DNA of 31,597 nucleotides, from positions 1 through 31,597 of IMG/VR virus record IMGVR_UViG_3300001450_000136; one strand, given 5' to 3'. This document shows positions 24,801 through 31,597 of this stretch, piece by piece. Source of the stretch: a virus. The position numbers and the translations under genes are program-made. The notes beneath the pieces were generated by a model. The model was not told where the DNA came from and searched no databases. It worked only from the letters and a program-made list of their open reading frames with translations. Numbering within the stretch: position 1 is the first letter of the stretch; the number at the start of each line of letters is the position of its first letter.

Positions 24801-24818
24801 TTTCTTAATTTCCTAGGG

Positions 24819-25493
24819 TTAGCAGTTAATACGAACAACAGCGTATTTTCCATTAGCTCCGGCAGCGCCGGTACCAACAGAAGCTCCTGCGAATTGATCG
24901 TCAGAAACGCCACGATTTACACGTTGCCCAGTAGCGAGAACTTGACCAACAAAGGTCGAGCTTTCAACAGCGGCTCCAGTTGGTAAGTTAACACCACCGT
25001 CGGTAATTCTACCGTCAGTCGAGCCAATCTTCACATAATTTCCCGGAGCAGGAAGGGATCCGTCAATAGCGGAATCAGCGTCCAATGTAACAATACCCTT
25101 GCCAAGAACAGGAACAGCTTCGCCGGTCAAGACGGACTGATTCTCGAGTTTCTTTTGTGGGTAATAAAGGAGCTTTTCGCCGTTTTCGTCGAACATAGCA
25201 GTCTGAAGCAAAGTAACGCCGAGGACAGGATCTCCAGCGCTAGCAGCTTCGAATTTCAATGGGACAACAGGGTACTGGTTTCTTCCGATGAAAGGATAAT
25301 CCGTCTTACCGAGGTAAGAATTATTTTCGTATCCAACGGGGTCAGCACCAAAGTCCCCAGCACTTACTTTAACAAAGACGCCTGCATCTGCATCGCCACT
25401 GTCGCTAAGCTTATCGTTAGCGGCAGTACTTGCGAACAGATTGACAACGTCTTCTTCAGCGTACTGACGGAATGGTAGTAATCTAATAGCCAT
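24819..25493 (-). CDS. Probable capsid decoration or stabilising protein (224 aa)
   Basis: The gene starts two bases after the scaffold stop and ends 18 bases before the capsid ATG. No clear Shine-Dalgarno sequence is seen. The protein is Gly, Ala, Asp and Val-rich with a beta character (GVFVKVSAGDFGADP, GKGIVTLDADSAIDG) and an AASAGDPVLGVTLLQT core. It is GC-rich like the capsid gene. It has no membrane or signal sequence. A small, beta-rich, highly expressed gene between scaffold and major capsid is the classic place of decoration proteins (lambda gpD-like position). I do not recognise the family, so a second capsid component is also possible. Confidence 0.55.
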   Translation of the reverse strand: MAIRLLPFRQYAEEDVVNLFASTAANDKLSDSGDADAGVFVKVSAGDFGADPVGYENNSYLGKTDYPFIGRNQYPVVPLKFEAASAGDPVLGVTLLQTAMFDENGEKLLYYPQKKLENQSVLTGEAVPVLGKGIVTLDADSAIDGSLPAPGNYVKIGSTDGRITDGGVNLPTGAAVESSTFVGQVLATGQRVNRGVSDDQFAGASVGTGAAGANGKYAVVRINC

Positions 25494-25495
25494 AA

Positions 25496-27790
25496 TTAAT
25501 AATTAATTTTGATGTTTTCTTTTGAGAAAGCTTTGTTAAATTTATCACGCAAAGAAGATTCTTCGGTTGATGCAGCTTCGTTATTATTAGAAATGCTTGC
25601 GTCTGATTCTTCAGCAACCTCTTCTAAAACTTCTTCTACTGCCTCTTCGGCATCTTGTTTTGCAACTTCTTGAACTTCTTCTGAAGACGCTTTGCTTGTG
25701 GTTAGCTCTTCTACGCGTGCTTGAAGCGCTGCTTCAAGTTTTTCGTCGAATGCTTTTTCCTGAGCTTCAATAAACGCTTTAGTCTTGTGTTGCCACATGA
25801 CAGTAAGCTTTTCTTGGTAGCTAGCGAATGATTCTTCAGTATTTTCCAATTCGGAAACTTCGGAAGCAACAATTTTTAAATCTTCTTCGCCCAAGTCAAA
25901 TGCTTCAGTAACAGAAGCCATTCTTGAGTTAAAGAGATCTTTTGCTTCGCGAAGACGTTTTTCTTCTGCCAATTCATTCCATTGTAATTCTGAAGCTTCA
26001 AGTTTTTGTTTAAGCTCGGCTACTTCATCAACAAGAGCTTCTTGAGCTGTTGAAGATTCCGTAAGAGCTTGATCCTTAGCGGCTTTTTCGTCCTGCCATT
26101 GAGAATCTTTTTCCTTGATTGCGTCCATCATAACTTTAGAAACGCTGGCGACGGCTTCTTCGAATTGTTGGCTATCGCCAATTTTTTCTGAAAGCATGCC
26201 TTCGATTTGTTTAAGTAGATCTTTAGTATCCATAGTTAATGTGTTGTTCTTGTTTACATCCTTTTTTTCAAAAAGGGAAGTATTTTTTTCTATTTGTGAA
26301 TTATTTTTTTCTATATCCATGCTATTTACATGAAAAATTTCTGCTTCTGTTTCATCTTTTTTAATCTCTAAGCGTTCTTGGTCTTCTACGAATACCCCCT
26401 TAACTTCAGCAGCGGGATTAGACGTAAACCCAATGCCTAGCGGATAGACTTCTCCAACGACAAGACGATTAATGATTGTACCATCATCCATTTTGCCATC
26501 CCCATCATAAGCTTTTAAATATTTCTGAAGCTCTTTAATTTGTGATTTATCGGTAACTATCTCAGCTTCATTTAAATCATTACTACCAACAGCAATGTAA
26601 AAATCATTAAATCCTATTTCCCAGCTCGCAGAAATTGCATGATAAAAATCTTCCCCTTCTTGTGATTGTTCTAACATTTTTGCGAAAGCAGGGTTCACAA
26701 TCTTATAGACAAGAGCACCAAGCGAAATATTAAAAGGGTCGCTACTTCCCCTAATAGATTCAGGAGTCATAATCTGACTAGTATTAATATCACTAAAAGA
26801 AGAAGTTATTATATGTCCGACAACTTTTTCTTTATTATGTTCTATATTAGTAGGCTTGTGAACAAAATAATCAGATACGGCAAGCGCGGTTTCAGTATCT
26901 ATGCCGTCTCCATTTTTATTGAATTTATTCACGACTGCAGCATTAAATGCCACGCCAAGCAAATCAATATTTTTTTCAAGATCAACCTCTAAAGGAATAA
27001 GCGGTTTTAGATTTTCAAGAGAAGCTTCGCTAATTTGAAACCTCTTGCAGCTACCATCAAAGCATGAAGCTTGTATTTGGTTTTCAAAGTTTATTTTATA
27101 TTTAAAGTTTGCATTCATTTGTTTTTTATCCTTGTTACTAGGCAGGTACACTGTTTTTGATAGTTTAGGTATGAGATATTTATCTACAATTAAATTGGAA
27201 AATTCGTTATCCGTAGGAAAATGAACTCCCCTAATAACTCTAGCCATACTAATTTGATCACTAATCTTTTTAAATTCTTTTTCGTGATCAGCATGTATAT
27301 TAGCTAAAAGTTTATAAACCAATCTTCCCTGCAATGCATGACCACTAGGGTAAGATGGTGTTTGGGCAGTTTCTGTATCATTTTCTTTTATATCTATATT
27401 ATGATACTTGTTTATTTGATATGGCCTAGGCCTATTGTAAAACAACTTCAAACCAAGAATTATTGAATCTACTTGACTAACTATATCTAATATATAGTCT
27501 TTATCAAAAATGAGATTATGTTTACTCGCATAGTCAAAAAATATATTTACAAAATCTTTATCTAGTTTATTCTTATAATCTCCTTTATACCAATCTTGTT
27601 TAGAATTTTGAACTTGACGAATATACGAAAGCTCCTTAGCGACCGCTTCACTGCTATTAGAGTTAAACGGCTTATACTCTATATCCCCCAAAGAAAGAAG
27701 CGGGGATTTCTCCGCCGCTTTTTTCTGTAAATTTTTATCTACTTCGCCATAGCGAATAGAATCAAGATCTTGACGATCAATCATTTTCAC
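25496..27790 (-). CDS. PAP2 phosphatase - prohead-protease-like - coiled-coil scaffold fusion (764 aa)
   Basis: The start is ambiguous: GTG at 27788-27790, or ATG at 27782-27784 with GAG seven bases upstream; both overlap the previous gene. Residues 1-205 form a PAP2-type phosphatase with all three signatures: Lys115-x6-Arg122-Pro123, PSGH at 148-151, and Arg184-x5-His190-x3-Asp194. Residues about 230-470 resemble capsid maturation proteases, with VHKPTNIEHNKEKVVGHI (310-327), SASWEIGF (387-394) and VYPLGIGFTSNPAAEVKG. His311/318 and Ser387/389 are candidate catalytic residues. Residues 520-764 are acidic coiled coil typical of head scaffolds, joined by an Asn/Lys/Glu linker. It lies between portal and decoration genes, the expected place for protease and scaffold. 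Fusion of a PAP2 enzyme here is odd. The phosphatase motifs are clear; the protease call is by resemblance. Confidence 0.75.
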   Translation of the reverse strand: MKMIDRQDLDSIRYGEVDKNLQKKAAEKSPLLSLGDIEYKPFNSNSSEAVAKELSYIRQVQNSKQDWYKGDYKNKLDKDFVNIFFDYASKHNLIFDKDYILDIVSQVDSIILGLKLFYNRPRPYQINKYHNIDIKENDTETAQTPSYPSGHALQGRLVYKLLANIHADHEKEFKKISDQISMARVIRGVHFPTDNEFSNLIVDKYLIPKLSKTVYLPSNKDKKQMNANFKYKINFENQIQASCFDGSCKRFQISEASLENLKPLIPLEVDLEKNIDLLGVAFNAAVVNKFNKNGDGIDTETALAVSDYFVHKPTNIEHNKEKVVGHIITSSFSDINTSQIMTPESIRGSSDPFNISLGALVYKIVNPAFAKMLEQSQEGEDFYHAISASWEIGFNDFYIAVGSNDLNEAEIVTDKSQIKELQKYLKAYDGDGKMDDGTIINRLVVGEVYPLGIGFTSNPAAEVKGVFVEDQERLEIKKDETEAEIFHVNSMDIEKNNSQIEKNTSLFEKKDVNKNNTLTMDTKDLLKQIEGMLSEKIGDSQQFEEAVASVSKVMMDAIKEKDSQWQDEKAAKDQALTESSTAQEALVDEVAELKQKLEASELQWNELAEEKRLREAKDLFNSRMASVTEAFDLGEEDLKIVASEVSELENTEESFASYQEKLTVMWQHKTKAFIEAQEKAFDEKLEAALQARVEELTTSKASSEEVQEVAKQDAEEAVEEVLEEVAEESDASISNNNEAASTEESSLRDKFNKAFSKENIKINY
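26231..26233 (-). promoter_or_regulatory. Candidate internal start codon for a free scaffold protein
   Basis: Met520 of the fusion begins MDTKDLLKQI exactly where the low-complexity linker ends and the coiled-coil scaffold begins. Translation from here would give a 245-residue free scaffold, as lambda Nu3 is nested in its protease gene. An AAGGA lies 26 bases upstream, too far for a standard ribosome-binding site, which weakens the case. Confidence 0.25.
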
Positions 27791-28520
27791 TCGAACTAGC
27801 CCTAACTTTCTTCATCATGGCGCCGAGTTTATCTTTGATCATGGCGTATTCTTTGTCCATGTCTTTTCTAGCTTTATCGATTTCATCCATGCGAGAATGC
27901 ATTTTCTTCATCATAGCGTCGTCTTTTTCCATTTTCATAGCGTCGGACTCTTCCTTAGGATCTTCTTTGGAATCTTCTTTTTTGTCTTTATCGCCAGACT
28001 TTTTTTGTTTTTCTAAAATAGATTTTTGAATCGCAGGAGGAAGCTTCTTTTGGTCTTTCGAAAGTTCAGCTTTTGACTCGTCTTTTTTGTCAGACTTATC
28101 TTCGGACTTCTTGTCGCCAGACTTTTTTTCGTCAGACTTCTTGTCGTCAGACTTCTTATCGTCAGACTTCTTATCGTCAGACTTCTTTTCCAACCAAGGT
28201 GGCAAGCCAGCCTGAGATTCCATACCTAGCTTTTCGGCCCTAAGATGGATATTATGAAAAACTGCTATCTGCATACCAGAAGATAAGCTTGAAGCTTCTA
28301 GTTCTTTTATCGATTGAGCTACTTCATCTTTACTTGACATAGGGAAATGCCTCAAAGACCTAGGTACAGTTCGATTATTAAAATCAATCTTCCCGCCCGC
28401 TTCGATATAAGCAAAGTCAGAGTCTGGAAGTTCGTTAAAATGCGCTTGGCTCTTTCTAGCCTGAAATATTCCTCCCAGATCCTTAGAATCTTGAATGTTT
28501 TTAGAAAAATCTAGTTCCAT
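27777..28520 (-). CDS. DUF6582-like head protein with KSDDK repeats (247 aa)
   Basis: The ATG at 28518-28520 follows a 42-base gap with no clear Shine-Dalgarno sequence. Residues about 32-100 (LPDSDFAYIEAGGKIDFNNR, then PRSLRHFPMSSKDEVAQSI and FHNIHLRAEKLGM) match the pattern of the DUF6582-type phage domain, usually found next to or fused with head protease and scaffold. A highly charged low-complexity region of KSDDK/KSDEK repeats occupies about 110-150. The C-terminus (about 185-240) is Met/Lys/Asp-rich and helical (MDEIDKARKDMDKEYAMIKD). The charged tail and coiled coil suggest a scaffold or internal-core role. It overlaps the following fusion gene, suggesting coupled translation. The function of the domain is unknown. 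Confidence 0.6.
   Translation of the reverse strand: MELDFSKNIQDSKDLGGIFQARKSQAHFNELPDSDFAYIEAGGKIDFNNRTVPRSLRHFPMSSKDEVAQSIKELEASSLSSGMQIAVFHNIHLRAEKLGMESQAGLPPWLEKKSDDKKSDDKKSDDKKSDEKKSGDKKSEDKSDKKDESKAELSKDQKKLPPAIQKSILEKQKKSGDKDKKEDSKEDPKEESDAMKMEKDDAMMKKMHSRMDEIDKARKDMDKEYAMIKDKLGAMMKKVRASSSEND
28116..28190 (-). repeat. 15-bp tandem repeat encoding KSDDK units
   Basis: Five consecutive 15-base units, plus-strand GTCAGACTTCTTATC with one to three changes, run across this stretch; the middle ones are identical or nearly so. A more diverged unit and a 12-base unit lie to the left at 28089-28115. They encode the KKSDD/KKSDE repeats. The near-identity points to slippage expansion. Confidence 0.85.
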
Positions 28521-28562
28521 AATTTATATTGAAAAGTTGTTAAGTTTAATTACACAAAGTTT

Positions 28563-30602
28563 TTATTTTTGAGAAGCGTCTTCTTTTGTTTGGCTATGAT
28601 AATATAAAGCTGAAGGATATAACTCCATGTCATGTTCTTGAGCGGTTTCAAGTATTTCCGGCATGACCAATAGAGATTCTATATGGCTAAAATCTTTTAT
28701 GCACGCTTTAGCTTCTTTTTCCCAATCATTTATTCCACTAGATAAAACAACCGTCTTGCAAAGCTCATCTAGCAGCATTTTTTTGTCCTTAGAAAGTCTT
28801 TTTATTTTGTGAGATTTTTTCATTTCTTTTTGAGCAAACGAAAACAAATCCTCAGTTTTGTATATAGTAGACTGAAGAGCTTTTCGATCTGCTGTCGCGG
28901 TTTTCCCTGTCTTGCTAGTTCCGGATGGCCGCCCTTGTTGTTGAGGGGTTGATTGGTCAGGAGTGCGATTGCTCACTTTGTTTATTTCTATTTCCGCAGC
29001 TTCTTCTTTCTCTTCTTCTGTTAAAGGCAATGGTTGTCCCCCAACCAAAGGAGAATATAACCCCTTTTGTCTGTCCTCTATATATTGGTCTTGACCTGCG
29101 CCTACCTCTCTTTGCTCTGGGTAGATGCCAGTTTTAATTGTTTGTATTCCTTGCTCTGGCGTAAGAATACCTAGTTCCATAAGTCTAGTAGTTACCCTTT
29201 GGAGTTGAACTTCATCCTTAAGATCAATTTCTTGAAATCTTACGGTTGGGTATTTTCTAAAACCTAAGTTCTGACAAACCAACTTAATTTGGGGTTGTAA
29301 AAAATCATTAATAAAAGTATTTCTAGCTTCCTTAAGTCTTTCAAGAAATATTTGAGCTTTTACTTGAGTATTACTATACCTTTCGTTTCCTACTACAACA
29401 TTCTGAAGAGCTTCTTTAATATCTTGATCTACTATTTGATACTTCTCTGGCCCAAGCACCCTATTTAAATCAGGGATAATAAATTCAGCTTTAGTAGTAT
29501 AATCGCTGACAAGAACTCTACCAATACTTTCATTTGAAAATAATGACTGCATAGCCTGTAAGTTATGTGGGTTGATACCTCCTTTATCGGGGGTGTTACC
29601 CATTGTTATCAATAAGATGACATTTTCAATAGTTCTAGTTACAGCTTGGTCAACTTTCTTTAATTCAAGCTTCCAGTTTAAATCATCCAATACTGGAAAT
29701 CCAAAAGGAATAGCAAAAGGTTCATAATCTTGTTTTTTATAGAATGAATATATTAGTTTGTCCGGATCTAAATTAATAAAAATTCCACTAGAGGTAAATT
29801 GTCCCGCCTTAATTGCTTTTTGGTCTTTAGGAGATAATCCATTTAAAACCTCTTTATCGTATTCTGTCTTAGGGTCTTTTAATCTTTCCAGTTCAAACTC
29901 GGACAGTACCTTTCTATAAACTTGACCGTTAAAGCTTGTGGATTTAACAGTAGCTATGTCATATGGATTCAATAAAATATATCTAATTGGGATTTCTCCC
30001 GGCTTCATAAACTCTGAACCGTAAATGGTTGACATTTTACTAAAGTCATCATCGCTAAATTTAGTATCCAGCCTATACATGAAAACATTACCGCTTCTGT
30101 AATACTCCCTAAAGTATTGATCTTTAATAGACCATACTTTAACCTTTTGCATCCATTTATCAATAAAGGTTCTGGATTTTTCTGTTCCGCCTTCTAAGTA
30201 TAAATCTGTGTTTGCAAACTCAGACATTATGTCGATTACGTTTCTAAAAATAGGAATGTTAGCGTAAGCTTTTTGACAAAGCATTATCGCATCTCTAATA
30301 TCACATCCAGATTTTCCATAATAATACGGAAGTTGGCCTTCTCTTATATTAGAGTATTTAAAGTTCTTTTTTGCTACTGCAGCCCTATTGAGCCTTGTAT
30401 TAGTTCTGCTAGTGGGTCCAGATTTATCTTCACCTGTCCTTTCATAATTAGCTTTTGAGCTCTGGGTGTAGTAAGCGTCTCCTGCTAAGGTAGGGGTCCA
30501 GTCTGGCTCAGTACCTTGGGTTTCCTGAATTAACTCATTCAGATCTTTACCTTTGAATTTGTCCCAATATGGAGAGCTTTTGTTATATTTTCTTTTAGAC
30601 AT
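28563..30602 (-). CDS. Portal protein (679 aa)
   Basis: The start is an ATG at 30600-30602 without a visible Shine-Dalgarno sequence. A helical basic N-terminus precedes the family-like core: an aromatic-rich stretch, EYYRSGNVFMYRLDT (166-180), RYILLNPYDIATVKS (208-222), then FGFPVLDDLNWKLELKKVDQ. The sequence VTTRLMELGILTPEQGIQTI near 475-495 is the hallmark motif of portal C-terminal regions. A Pro/Gln/Thr-rich linker and a basic helical tail (about 555-679) follow; the tail could be a wing or a fused minor domain. Length exceeds many portals (450-550 residues), owing to this tail. It forms the dodecameric DNA-entry ring. It follows the terminase, the standard order. Confidence 0.85.
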   Translation of the reverse strand: MSKRKYNKSSPYWDKFKGKDLNELIQETQGTEPDWTPTLAGDAYYTQSSKANYERTGEDKSGPTSRTNTRLNRAAVAKKNFKYSNIREGQLPYYYGKSGCDIRDAIMLCQKAYANIPIFRNVIDIMSEFANTDLYLEGGTEKSRTFIDKWMQKVKVWSIKDQYFREYYRSGNVFMYRLDTKFSDDDFSKMSTIYGSEFMKPGEIPIRYILLNPYDIATVKSTSFNGQVYRKVLSEFELERLKDPKTEYDKEVLNGLSPKDQKAIKAGQFTSSGIFINLDPDKLIYSFYKKQDYEPFAIPFGFPVLDDLNWKLELKKVDQAVTRTIENVILLITMGNTPDKGGINPHNLQAMQSLFSNESIGRVLVSDYTTKAEFIIPDLNRVLGPEKYQIVDQDIKEALQNVVVGNERYSNTQVKAQIFLERLKEARNTFINDFLQPQIKLVCQNLGFRKYPTVRFQEIDLKDEVQLQRVTTRLMELGILTPEQGIQTIKTGIYPEQREVGAGQDQYIEDRQKGLYSPLVGGQPLPLTEEEKEEAAEIEINKVSNRTPDQSTPQQQGRPSGTSKTGKTATADRKALQSTIYKTEDLFSFAQKEMKKSHKIKRLSKDKKMLLDELCKTVVLSSGINDWEKEAKACIKDFSHIESLLVMPEILETAQEHDMELYPSALYYHSQTKEDASQK

Positions 30603-30661
30603 ATAGTATCATACACAAAAGTGTATCAAAAGTCTAAGAAAAGTTAAAAGTTAACTTTTAA
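30603..30661 (-). promoter_or_regulatory. Terminase-portal gap with two inverted repeats and a weak promoter-like element
   Basis: The 59-base gap holds a perfect 16-base palindrome, TAAAAGTTAACTTTTA (30645-30660), one base after the terminase stop codon. It also holds a stem of ATACAC/GTGTAT with an AAAA loop at 30611-30626. The minus strand also shows TAGACT, 17 bases, TATGAT ending near the portal ATG, which would give an almost leaderless transcript. No U-run follows either hairpin, so neither is a convincing terminator. A repressor site, a weak promoter or chance are all possible. Confidence 0.3.
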
Positions 30662-31597
30662 TTAAGCAACAAAGATAGGAGTAAAAGTTGCTTGAACATT
30701 ACTTTCTTCGGCATGCTGCATATCATAATAAACCTTGATCATCCAATTCCCAAGCACTAGCGCAGAATACGAGTCTTTTCTGGCTTTTTCCGGCCCAGTC
30801 TGTCTTTTAAGGTTGTCAGGAAGATCAAACGTCTGAGTCCCATGCGCTGTAGTTTTAATTTGTATTAATGCACATTCCGCTTTTGTTTTCTCCATCAAGT
30901 CAACCTGATGCTCTACGAGATCAATCATTTTAGCTGCGTTACTTTGTTTTTCATCTTCAATACTTTTAAGAAATTTTAAATCTTTAACTGGTATTTTTTT
31001 ATTTCTTTGTTTTTGATAATCATCATTAACTGCTCTAGATCCAAAATGTATTCTTTTATGATCAAAATTAGCTTGCAATAATTCATTAGCAGTTCTAATC
31101 CATTGGGAGGTTGGCTTGCGAAGTATGCAAATTTTCTTTTTGTCTAGATTATACTCCATTTTCATATCACGCAATGCCTGCTGATAATTTTCTAAATTAT
31201 CAAGGTCAGTTCCAATAGTGTCGATCTTGAGGTTGTTTTGCTTAAATCGACTGCTTTCGTTGCAAGCGTTAAGGAATTGAACGCCTCCATTGTAGTCTCC
31301 TACTATAGCTACGATATTGAAATTATTTAATAGATAATGAAAATAAAATATATGATCCTTGAGGCGCGCGCCAGACATGGCGTAATTATGAACAAGAGTT
31401 CCGTTACGAGCATCGTCATTCAGCTTAAAAACTTGTATCGCAAAATCATCAGAGCTTTCGCTCTCAGCCCAACTAGGGTCAAATGAGAGTAGATATTTGT
31501 CCGAAGGCTCTCCCGCAACCTCTACGCATGGCCCCTGACCGTCAGGAACGGTGCAAGAAGCCATTTTTGAGATTTTGAAGTACCCAGAGCTATCATC
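30662..31597 (-). CDS. terL: Terminase large subunit, nuclease domain (N-terminal part outside window)
   Basis: The frame is open to the window edge, 11 codons beyond the Met at 31564, so the ATPase half is outside; the stop is TAA at 30662-30664. Numbering from that Met, the RNase H-type nuclease acids are visible: Asp29 in LSFDPSW, Asp90 in VAIVGDYNGG and Asp264 in ARKDSYSALVLGNW. These are the three Asp residues that hold the two metal ions in TerL nucleases. Spacing and the final ALVLGNW helix fit the family. The enzyme cuts concatemeric genome DNA during packaging through the portal, encoded next. The Met at 31564 is probably internal, since the upstream codons are still coding-like and a nuclease without its ATPase would be unusual. 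Confidence 0.85.
   Translation of the reverse strand, partial: DDSSGYFKISKMASCTVPDGQGPCVEVAGEPSDKYLLSFDPSWAESESSDDFAIQVFKLNDDARNGTLVHNYAMSGARLKDHIFYFHYLLNNFNIVAIVGDYNGGVQFLNACNESSRFKQNNLKIDTIGTDLDNLENYQQALRDMKMEYNLDKKKICILRKPTSQWIRTANELLQANFDHKRIHFGSRAVNDDYQKQRNKKIPVKDLKFLKSIEDEKQSNAAKMIDLVEHQVDLMEKTKAECALIQIKTTAHGTQTFDLPDNLKRQTGPEKARKDSYSALVLGNWMIKVYYDMQHAEESNVQATFTPIFVA

Noticed and set aside
28089-28190. Regular direct repeats that might suggest a CRISPR array
   Set aside because: Units are contiguous without spacers, in frame, and encode KSDDK; this is a coding tandem repeat.

Overview
The window is a 31.6 kb piece of a tailed double-stranded DNA phage (Caudoviricetes) genome. It is AT-rich: sampled 60-base lines run from about 23 to 45% GC. 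Every gene I can support lies on the minus strand, so transcription runs from the right end to the left. Both ends cut through genes: the large terminase at the right has lost its ATPase half, and a tail protein at the left has lost its C-terminus. There are no tRNAs, integrase, lysis genes or host genes. The style of several proteins, including the GFIPNFA motifs, DUF6582-like domain and MKPxxxHKVLSSF start, is what I associate with uncultured aquatic phages. The host cannot be named from this sequence.

Head module, read right to left: terminase nuclease domain (30662-31597), portal (28563-30602), a DUF6582-like protein with a charged repeat tail (27777-28520), a 764-residue fusion of PAP2 phosphatase, prohead-protease-like and coiled-coil scaffold parts (25496-27790), a probable decoration protein (24819-25493) and the HK97-fold major capsid protein (23679-24800). 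A strong intrinsic terminator with a UUCG loop follows the capsid gene. A good sigma70-like promoter comes directly after it.

Neck and tail module: a Lys-rich small protein (23161-23559), four tightly coupled connector or completion genes (20721-23159, with TAATG and ATGA overlaps) and the likely major tail tube protein (19549-20661), which has its own terminator. Three AT-rich genes with tail-tube-like features (17034-19478) follow. The next is clearly a paralog of the major tube protein, and the last two are paralogs of each other. After these come a small unknown protein, two probable tail-assembly factors (14756-16694), a giant 4350-residue tape measure protein (1672-14724) and a truncated large tail protein (1-1595).

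The outstanding object is the tape measure gene, 41% of the window. Only roughly 1,500 residues look like ordinary tape measure. The rest is partitioned by ten intact copies and one degraded copy of a short motif, [AS]xG[FYL][IVT]PNF. Between these motifs lie folded domains that look enzymatic: two separate PD-(D/E)XK-nuclease-like domains, a zincin-like domain whose HExxH has become NExxH, several short modules of 75-91 residues, and a 1.25 kilo-residue region I do not recognise. This looks like a tail-borne polyprotein carrying cargo. The second unusual item is the PAP2 phosphatase fused in front of the head protease and scaffold.
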